A stretch of DNA of 36,314 nt from Lentisphaeraceae bacterium (GTDB lineage Bacteria; Verrucomicrobiota; Kiritimatiellia; RFP12; UBA1067), in NCBI GenBank assembly GCA_004551905.1, contig SFPL01000002.1:1-36314 (forward strand). Reading direction: 5' to 3'. Positions 30,654 through 36,314 of this stretch are shown here, in pieces; the first letter of the stretch is position 1, and each line of letters opens with the position of its first letter. Position numbers and translations under genes: made by a program. The notes below the pieces were generated by a model. That model was not told the origin of the DNA. It worked only from the letters and a program-made list of their open reading frames with translations, and did not search any database.

Positions 30654-33122
30654 TCAGAACTTGACGCTCTTGCCGTCCTTCGCGAGCCGCCCGCGCATCC
30701 GCGGGCGCGTCTTCCCCGCGAGAACTAGGTCGGCGAGCGGATCCTCCACGAACTCCTGCACCACGCGGCGGAGCGGCCTCGCGCCGAGGGCGCTGTCGTA
30801 GCCCTTCTCGACCAGGAAGTCCTCGGCCTTGCGGTCGAGCGAAAGCTGGATGTGCAGGCCCTTGAGCCGCTCCTGCAGCTTCGCGAGCTCGAGCCTCAGG
30901 ATCGCCTTCACGTCGTCGCGGTCGAGCCGGCGGAAGACCACCGTCTCGTCGAAGCGGTTGAGGAGCTCGGGACGAAACGCCCTCTTCGCCTCGTCCATCA
31001 GCTTGCGCTTCAGCACCTCGTGGCTCGAGGACGCCGTCTCGGTCGAAAAGCCGAGCGAGCGTCCCTCGCGCGCGAAGTCGAAGCCGAGGTTGGCGGTGCA
31101 GATGACGATGGTGTTGCGGAAGTCGACTATCCTGCCCTGGCCGTCGGTGAGCCGCCCCTCGTCGAGGATCTGCAGGAGCATGTTGCAGACGTCGGAGTTC
31201 GCCTTCTCGAACTCGTCGAAGAGCACCACCGAGTACGGACGCCGCCGCACCTTCTCGGTGAGCTGGCCGCCCTCGTCGTAGCCGACGTAGCCGGGAGGCG
31301 CGCCGACGAGCCGCGAAGAGGAGTACTTCTCCTGGTACTCCGACATGTCGATCGCGACAAGCGCCTTGTCGTCCCCGTAGACGCGGTCGGCGAGCATCTT
31401 CGCGAGGTGGGTCTTGCCCACGCCGGTGGGGCCGAGGAACAGGAACGATCCAATCGGGCGCTTCGGGTCGGCCAGCAGCGCCCGCGAGCGCCGGAGCGCG
31501 CGGGCGATCGCGCCGATCGCCTCCGACTGGCCAACCACCGCCTCGCCGAGCGTCTTCTCCATGCCCACCAGCCGCTCGGCGGTGGTGGCGCTGATCTTCT
31601 CCACCGGTACGCCGCTCATCGACGATACGGTCTCGGCGACGTCGTTCTCGGTGGCGTCGATCGTCTCCTCGGCGTGGTCGCGCCGCCAGTCCTCGAGCGC
31701 CTGGCGGAAGGCGGCGGACGCCTCGCGCAGCTCGTCGCGCACCTTCGCCGCGCCGTCGAAATCTCCCGCCTCCACCGCGGCGTCCTTGCGCGCCCTGAGC
31801 GCGTCCAGTTCCTCCTGCATCGAGACGAGCTTCTTCGGGCGCGCGCTCGCGCCTGCGCGGAGACGCGCGCCGGTCTCGTCGATGGCGTCGATCGCCTTGT
31901 CCGGCAGCTGCCGCGTCGGCAGGTAGCGCGCGGTCAGCTCGGCCGCCGCGCGCAGCGCCGCCGGCGAGTAGCGGACGGCGTGGAACTCGGAGTACTTGGG
32001 CGCAATGCCCTCGAGGATCGCCACGGTGTCGGCCACCGTCGGCTCCTCCACCATCACCGGCTGGAACCTGCGCTCGAGCGCGGCGTCCTTCTCGATTGAC
32101 TTGTGGAACTCTCGGAGCGTGGTGGCGCCGACGCACTGCAGCTCGCCGCGGGCAAGCGCCGGCTTGAGGATGTTCGCCGCGTCCATCGCGCCCTCGGCAC
32201 CGCCGGCCCCGACCATGGTGTGGATCTCGTCCAGGAAGAGGATGATGTTGCCGGCGCGCTTCGTCTCATCGATGATCTTCTTCAGCCGCTCCTCGAACTG
32301 GCCGCGGTACTGGGTGCCGGCGACCACCCGCGCCATGTCGAGCGCCACCACCCGCTTGCGCTGCATCTTTTCCGGCACCGTGCCGAGGTGGATCGCCTGC
32401 GCAAGGCCCTCGACCACGGCGGTCTTGCCCACGCCGGCCTCGCCCACCAGCACCGCGTTGTTCTTGGTGCGCCGCGAGAGCACCTGCATCAGGCGCTTGA
32501 GCTCCTTGTCGCGGCCGATTACCGGATCGAGCTTCCCCTGCCGCGCGAGGTCGGTGAGGTCGCGCCCGAAGGTGTTGACGGTCGGGGTCTTCTGCGCCTT
32601 GCCGTTCTCGCCGTGCTTCGTCCGGCCCTCGCCGTCCCCCTCGGCCTCGCCGGGCCCGCCTTCGGCGGGCGCGGCGGCGTCCGCCTCGCCCGCGTTCGCC
32701 TGCGCACCGACGGCGACGAACGCCTGCAAAGTGACGCCGGCGTTGAAGAGCAGCTGCGCGGCGGCGTTCTCGCCCTCCTTCAGCATCGCCTGCACCAGGT
32801 GGACCGTGCCGACGGGCGCGTCCTTGCCCGCTTCGAGCGCGGCGATTTCCAGCACCTTGCGGGTGCGTGAGCTGAGCGGCAGCGGGCCGCGCTGCATCAC
32901 CGCGTCGGAGACCGCGCCGGAGACCGTCTGGCGGAGCGACTCGGAGAGCTCCGCCGGGGCGAGCCCCATCGACCGGAAGCGCTTCACGGCCTGACACTGC
33001 GGTATCGCCAGGATCGACAGAAGGATGTGCTCGCTGCCGATGTGGTCGTGGCCGAGCTGCCTCGCGCAGCTCGCCGACGCGTTCATCGCGTCCGTCGCGT
33101 TCTTCGTAAGCCTCATGTTCAC
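30654..33122 (-). CDS. clpC: ClpC-type AAA+ protease chaperone
   Basis: Unfolds proteins for the ClpP protease. The 822-residue protein has two Clp-N repeats (1-145), a low-complexity Ala/Glu/Gly linker (140-180), AAA domain 1 (Walker A GEAGVGKT 227-234, Walker B FLDEI), a ClpC middle segment with a UVR-like coiled coil (EELDALRARKDAAVEAGDFD, about 437-456), and AAA domain 2 (GPTGVGKT 564-571, VLFDEFEK). LGF at 690-692 is the likely ClpP-docking loop. It starts with GTG at 33122, 8 nt below GGAGGAG, overlapping the McsA-like stop as GTGA; an ATG two codons on is the alternative. Confidence 0.95.
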   Translation of the reverse strand: MNMRLTKNATDAMNASASCARQLGHDHIGSEHILLSILAIPQCQAVKRFRSMGLAPAELSESLRQTVSGAVSDAVMQRGPLPLSSRTRKVLEIAALEAGKDAPVGTVHLVQAMLKEGENAAAQLLFNAGVTLQAFVAVGAQANAGEADAAAPAEGGPGEAEGDGEGRTKHGENGKAQKTPTVNTFGRDLTDLARQGKLDPVIGRDKELKRLMQVLSRRTKNNAVLVGEAGVGKTAVVEGLAQAIHLGTVPEKMQRKRVVALDMARVVAGTQYRGQFEERLKKIIDETKRAGNIILFLDEIHTMVGAGGAEGAMDAANILKPALARGELQCVGATTLREFHKSIEKDAALERRFQPVMVEEPTVADTVAILEGIAPKYSEFHAVRYSPAALRAAAELTARYLPTRQLPDKAIDAIDETGARLRAGASARPKKLVSMQEELDALRARKDAAVEAGDFDGAAKVRDELREASAAFRQALEDWRRDHAEETIDATENDVAETVSSMSGVPVEKISATTAERLVGMEKTLGEAVVGQSEAIGAIARALRRSRALLADPKRPIGSFLFLGPTGVGKTHLAKMLADRVYGDDKALVAIDMSEYQEKYSSSRLVGAPPGYVGYDEGGQLTEKVRRRPYSVVLFDEFEKANSDVCNMLLQILDEGRLTDGQGRIVDFRNTIVICTANLGFDFAREGRSLGFSTETASSSHEVLKRKLMDEAKRAFRPELLNRFDETVVFRRLDRDDVKAILRLELAKLQERLKGLHIQLSLDRKAEDFLVEKGYDSALGARPLRRVVQEFVEDPLADLVLAGKTRPRMRGRLAKDGKSVKF

Positions 33123-34021
33123 AGGAACTTCTCCTCCGCCCGCTCGTTCAGCATCACGTCCTCGAAACGCCGGTTCGCCGCGTCGGCGCGCTCGGCGTCG
33201 ACGCGGTCGCGCTCCTCCTGCTCAAGCTTGCCGTCGCTGCCGGAGAGATCCAGCTTCGCCATCGTCCTCTCGATCTCGGCGAAGGTGATGCCGTCGAGCA
33301 TCTTCTCCTTCGCCGCCAGCCTCAGCGGCGAGAGGAGGTCGAAGTACTCGCCCTGCGACAGCAGGCGGCAGTTCTTGAGGATCGCGAGCGCGCGGCAGAG
33401 CGAGTCGCCGTAGACCCGCGGCAGCTCCTCGAAGAGGCGGACGCGCGCATTGCGCTCCTCGCGCACGAGGTCCTTGGCGACGCGGCCGACGCGCTCGGCG
33501 TCGCCGTAGTGGCCGATGCGGTAGACGTGCCCGGCGTCCTTCACGCCGTCCGCCTCAACGCCAACGAGCTCCATATCCAGCGCGTGCAGGGCGCGGCGCA
33601 CCGCGTCCAGCTCGCCGATGAGGTGCAGTCCCTCGAGGTGGAAGCCGCCGCACAGGCGGTAGGCCGCGTCGACGCCGTCGGCTCCAATCTCCACGAGCTT
33701 GCGCTCGGCCTTCTTCTCCTCGCCGCCCTTGCTGGCGCGCTCAAGGTCGTTCACCATGTCCTGGAAGGCGTTGATGATCGCGCCGACGATCGGCGGCGGC
33801 TCACCGCCGCCATCGCCGTCGCCGGAAATTTCGGTGACGCTCATCTCCACGCCGCCGTTGAGCCCAGTCACCTTGCGGGTGCGGGAGCTCTTGCGCTGGC
33901 GGCGCTGGCGCTCGGCGCGGGCGCACGCCTCGCAGACGTAGAGCTCGTCCTCCTCTCCGTCGGCGCCTTCCCGCCGAATCGCCTTCGCCGCGTCGGCCTG
34001 ATGGCAGATTTCGCACTTCAT
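33119..34021 (-). CDS. McsA-type zinc finger fused to an McsB-like C-terminal region
   Basis: A 300-residue protein. Residues 1-35 match the McsA zinc finger: Cys3, Cys6, Cys30, Cys33. Residues 127-257 resemble the second half of the arginine kinase McsB: FHLEGLHLIGELDAV, then AGHVYRIGHYG (McsB GNIFQISNQ), then EERNARVRL and ALAILKNCRLLS (McsB YGILKNAR). The kinase N-terminal part with its ATP-binding arginines is missing. The C-terminal ERDRVDAERADAANRR loosely resembles the McsB phosphoarginine-site motif ERDxxR. Position before clpC, with a GTGA overlap, fits a ClpC partner. The McsA part is firm; the McsB part is from memory of family motifs; a kinase-dead adaptor is inference. Confidence 0.75.
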   Translation of the reverse strand: MKCEICHQADAAKAIRREGADGEEDELYVCEACARAERQRRQRKSSRTRKVTGLNGGVEMSVTEISGDGDGGGEPPPIVGAIINAFQDMVNDLERASKGGEEKKAERKLVEIGADGVDAAYRLCGGFHLEGLHLIGELDAVRRALHALDMELVGVEADGVKDAGHVYRIGHYGDAERVGRVAKDLVREERNARVRLFEELPRVYGDSLCRALAILKNCRLLSQGEYFDLLSPLRLAAKEKMLDGITFAEIERTMAKLDLSGSDGKLEQEERDRVDAERADAANRRFEDVMLNERAEEKFL

Positions 34022-34026
34022 CCTGG

Positions 34027-35547
34027 CTACTGGCCTCCGGTGAAAAGCTGGGTCGAGGCGTAGAACGGGTCGGAGGTATAGCGGCAGGCGAGGCGCCTCA
34101 GCCCCGCCTCGTCGCCCGGCGTCACCATGTGCGTCATGTGCACCTCGCAGGTCGAAAGCTCGCCGAGCTTCTCCATCGCCAGCGCCGCGGCGGGGTTCGT
34201 CGTCGCCGAGATTGCCAGCGCGATGAGCGCCTCGTCGAGGTTGAGCGAGGTGTAGCCGCCCTTGAGGATGTCGTGCTTCATGTGCGCGATCGACTGCAGG
34301 ATCGACGGCGCGATGAGCGGCAGTCGGTCGGGGATGCCGGCGAGCTTTTTCACCGCGTTCAGGATCACCGCCGAGCAGGCGTGCAGCTCGTCAGAGTTGC
34401 GGCCGGTCACGATCTCGCCGTTGTGCAGCTGGAGCGCCGCGGCGGAGACGATGAGCCCGCCCGCCTTGCCCTTGCCCTGCAGCCGCGCGGTCTCCGCCGC
34501 GCCGCGCGCGGCGAGCGCCACCAGCCGGTCCTCGGTCTTGAGCCCGAGCGAGTCCATCAGCATCTTCGCCCTGCCCACGCTCTCGACGTCCGTCGCGCCC
34601 TCGGCGTAGAGGCACTGGTAGCGCATGTAGCGGCGGATCACCTCCTGCTTCGACGCCTCCTGCACCACCGCGTCGTCGACGATGCCGAAGCCGATGCGGT
34701 TGACGCCCATGTCGGTCGGCGACTTGTACGGGCACTCGCCCTTCGACATCCGCTCCCAGATCGCCTTCAGCAGCGGATACGCGTCCACGTCGCGGTTGTA
34801 GTTCACCGCCGTCCTCCCGTACGCCGCGAGGTGGTACGGGTCGATCATGTTCTTGTCCTTCAGGTCAATCGTCGCCGCCTCGTAGGCGATGTTGAGCGGA
34901 TGGTGGAGCGGCAGGTTCCAGACCGGGAAGCTCTCGAACTTCGAGTAGCCGGCCACCCGCCCCTGGCGATACTCGTGGTAGATCTGGTTGAGGCAGGTGG
35001 CGAACTTGCCCGAGCCCGGACCGGGCGCGGTGACGACCACGATCGGCCGCTCCACCGGAATGTGCGGATTGCGGCCATAGCCCTCGTCGGACACGACCGT
35101 GTCCACGTCGGCCGGATAGCCGAGCGTCTTGCCGTGGAAGTAGCACTTCACCCCGCGCGACTCGAGCTTCTTGCCGAACTGCTGCGCCGCTAACTGCCCT
35201 TCGTAGCGGGTGATCACCACCCCGCGCACGACCAGCCCGAGCGAGGAAAGCTCGTCGATGAGCCGGAACGCGTCGTCGGCGTAGGAAATGCCGAAGTCGG
35301 CGCGCATCTTCTTCTTCTCGATGTCGCCGGAGTAGATGCAGAGGATGACCTCGGCCTGGTCCTTGAGCGACTGCAGCAGCCTCAGCTTCACGTTCGGGTG
35401 GTAGCCGGGCAGGCACCGCGCCGCGTGGTAGTCGTTCATCAGCTTGCCGCCGAACTCGAGGTAGAGCCGCCCGAACTTGCTCGCGCGGCGGCGGATCTCC
35501 TCCGACTGCTCCTTGAGGTACTTGTCGTTGTCGAAGCCGATCTTCAT
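34027..35547 (-). CDS. DUF1846 (UPF0371) family protein
   Basis: A 506-residue cytosolic protein of the conserved DUF1846 family, whose biochemical role is not established. Near-invariant segments include KIGFDNDKYLKEQSE at the start, LYLEFGGKL, GPGSGKFATCL at 176-186 (a P-loop-like turn), NLPLHHPLN, and the C-terminal ISATTNPAAALAMEKL. Start at 35547 overlaps the nifU stop as ATGA; an upstream ATG 17 codons higher would lie deep inside nifU. It is followed by the McsA-like gene after 5 nt. Confidence 0.9.
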   Translation of the reverse strand: MKIGFDNDKYLKEQSEEIRRRASKFGRLYLEFGGKLMNDYHAARCLPGYHPNVKLRLLQSLKDQAEVILCIYSGDIEKKKMRADFGISYADDAFRLIDELSSLGLVVRGVVITRYEGQLAAQQFGKKLESRGVKCYFHGKTLGYPADVDTVVSDEGYGRNPHIPVERPIVVVTAPGPGSGKFATCLNQIYHEYRQGRVAGYSKFESFPVWNLPLHHPLNIAYEAATIDLKDKNMIDPYHLAAYGRTAVNYNRDVDAYPLLKAIWERMSKGECPYKSPTDMGVNRIGFGIVDDAVVQEASKQEVIRRYMRYQCLYAEGATDVESVGRAKMLMDSLGLKTEDRLVALAARGAAETARLQGKGKAGGLIVSAAALQLHNGEIVTGRNSDELHACSAVILNAVKKLAGIPDRLPLIAPSILQSIAHMKHDILKGGYTSLNLDEALIALAISATTNPAAALAMEKLGELSTCEVHMTHMVTPGDEAGLRRLACRYTSDPFYASTQLFTGGQ

Positions 35548-36116
35548 TTCGCGCCCCCGTTGATCTCGTCGAGGATCGCCTGTATCTTCGGCCGGCATCG
35601 CCCGCAGCCGCCGCCCGCCTTGGTGAAGTTGGTCACCTCCTCGACCGAGGTGAGCGAGTTCTCGGCGATCACCCGCCGCACCTCGTTTTCGGAGACGTCG
35701 TAGCAGGTGCAGAGCTTCTCGTCCTCGAGGTTGCGGTCGGCGTTCTCGCCCGTCTCGTAGTTCTTGATCGCCGCCTCCATCGCCTCGCGGCCCATCACCG
35801 AGCAGTGCATCTTCTGCGGCGGCAGCCCGCCGAGGTAGTCGGCGATGTCCTTGTTGGTGATCTTCTTCGCCTCCTCAAGCGTCTTGCCGACGACCATCTC
35901 GGTCAGCGCCGACGAACTCGCGATCGCGCTCGCGCAGCCGAAGGTCTGGAACTTCGCCTCGGCGATGCGGCCGTCCGGCCCGAGCCGGAACTGGAAGCGG
36001 AGCGCGTCGCCGCAGGCGAGCGAACCCACCGTCGCCGTGCCGTCGGGCTTCTCGATGGACCCCACGTTCCGCGGATTCCGGAAGTGGTCCATGACTTTTT
36101 CTGAATATTCCCACAT
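35544..36116 (-). CDS. NifU-like Fe-S scaffold with BFD-type domain
   Basis: Scaffold that builds Fe-S clusters. The 190-residue protein has an IscU/NifU-N domain with cluster ligands Cys35 (SLACGD), Cys61 (FGCAS) and Cys105 (MHCSVMG), then a bacterioferritin-associated-ferredoxin-type [2Fe-2S] domain with Cys136, Cys138, Cys171 and Cys174 (CTCYDVSE, GGCGRC). The C-terminal NifU domain of nitrogen-fixation NifU is absent, and no cysteine desulfurase is in the window. The start MWEYSEKVMDHF is the conserved NifU N-terminus, yet the ATG lies only 11 nt below a TATAAT box with no ribosome site. It heads a six-gene unit ending at proB. Confidence 0.93.
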   Translation of the reverse strand: MWEYSEKVMDHFRNPRNVGSIEKPDGTATVGSLACGDALRFQFRLGPDGRIAEAKFQTFGCASAIASSSALTEMVVGKTLEEAKKITNKDIADYLGGLPPQKMHCSVMGREAMEAAIKNYETGENADRNLEDEKLCTCYDVSENEVRRVIAENSLTSVEEVTNFTKAGGGCGRCRPKIQAILDEINGGAK

Positions 36117-36127
36117 ATTGGAGGTTT

Positions 36128-36139
36128 ATTATACCAAAA
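36128..36139 (-). promoter_or_regulatory. Extended -10 promoter of nifU-proB unit
   Basis: Minus-strand TTTTGGTATAAT. TTGAAC at an 18-nt spacing is a fair -35 (4 of 6 matches). Only 11 nt separate TATAAT from the NifU ATG, so the leader should be 3-5 nt. The 11-nt stretch reads AAACCTCCAAT, which is not a Shine-Dalgarno sequence. Confidence 0.65.
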
Positions 36140-36141
36140 AT

Positions 36142-36163
36142 TGGCCCTCAGGTTCAATGGCCA
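36142..36163 (-). terminator. Possible weak terminator upstream of nifU promoter
   Basis: On the minus strand TGGCC pairs with GGCCA around a 12-nt loop and is followed by ATTTTT, which is also the upstream half of the nifU promoter. It could end the transcript of a gene beyond the window edge. The stem is only 5 bp, so this is tentative. Confidence 0.3.
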
Positions 36164-36171
36164 TGACCTAG

Positions 36172-36239
36172 AACCACGGATTACAAATACCCCCGTCGTC
36201 TCGGCTGCGCCGAGCCGCCGTGGACATTTGTAAGCGGTT
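36172..36239. repeat. REP-like imperfect palindrome
   Basis: AACCACGGATTACAAAT (36172-36188) and ATTTGTAAGCGGTT (36226-36239) form an imperfect inverted repeat whose core TTACAAAT/ATTTGTAA is perfect. Inside sits a second perfect hairpin, CTCGGC-TGC-GCCGAG at 36200-36214. The nested 68-bp structure in intergenic DNA looks like a dispersed palindromic element; only one copy is in the window, so its dispersal cannot be judged here. Confidence 0.45.
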
Positions 36240-36314
36240 TTGCGCGACGAGACCCTGCCGCACAGCCTGTTCAGGGCATGACAAGCCACCCGACGGGATG
36301 CCGACGGGGACAGA

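Noticed and set aside
36150..36314. Edge region considered as a structured RNA gene
   Set aside because: The palindrome resembles a dispersed repeat and no tmRNA, RNase P, SRP or 6S signature was seen; the window ends before more can be judged.

Overview
The window is a gene-dense, high-GC bacterial chromosome segment. I support 33 protein-coding genes, all on the minus strand, so transcription runs from high to low coordinates. No rRNA, tRNA, CRISPR array, transposase or phage gene is visible. MlaD/MlaE-type lipid transport and inner-membrane pilus parts point to a Gram-negative cell. A PPi-type phosphofructokinase, many type IV pilin-like proteins with long divergent C-terminal parts, an McsA/ClpC pair and short GC-poor promoters in GC-rich DNA suggest the PVC superphylum, perhaps a Kiritimatiellota/Lentisphaerota-like anaerobe. 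That placement is inference and only moderately secure.

Layout in transcription order. (1) 36116-28934: NifU-like scaffold, DUF1846 protein, an McsA zinc finger joined to an McsB-like C-terminal region, ClpC, FabD and ProB. (2) 28846-27837: zinc-ribbon protein and a CDP-alcohol phosphatidyltransferase. (3) 27770-24840: a pilin-like protein, then PriA. (4) 24828-7670: about 17 kb and 17 genes with almost no gaps and mostly 1-8 nt stop/start overlaps. It holds MlaE, MlaF, MlaD, an MA-like metalloprotease, an ABC-2 exporter, a His-rich TPR protein, a GspE/PilB ATPase, PilC, a HisKA-only protein, a TPR/GspE-N-like protein, three pilin-like proteins, a tail-anchored protein, a hybrid sensor kinase and a lone OppC-like permease. 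(5) 7586-5008: thioredoxin, ArgS, FolE. (6) 4927-3440: DnaB. (7) 3327-494: glucose-6-phosphate isomerase and PPi-type phosphofructokinase. Positions 1-351 carry no supportable gene.

Each of the seven units starts behind a TATAAT-like box, and four share the identical 12-mer TTTTGGTATAAT, an extended -10 with no consistent -35. In three cases (nifU, mlaE, dnaB) the box lies only 8-11 nt before the ATG, which predicts leaderless or nearly leaderless mRNAs.

The main candidates for something new are the McsA/McsB hybrid that has lost the kinase part but is coupled to clpC, and the 17-kb envelope operon that joins lipid trafficking, a protease, a metal-binding-like protein, a minimal pilus/secretion motor and a two-component sensor. 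Housekeeping calls are firm. Functional links inside the long operon are inference from gene order.
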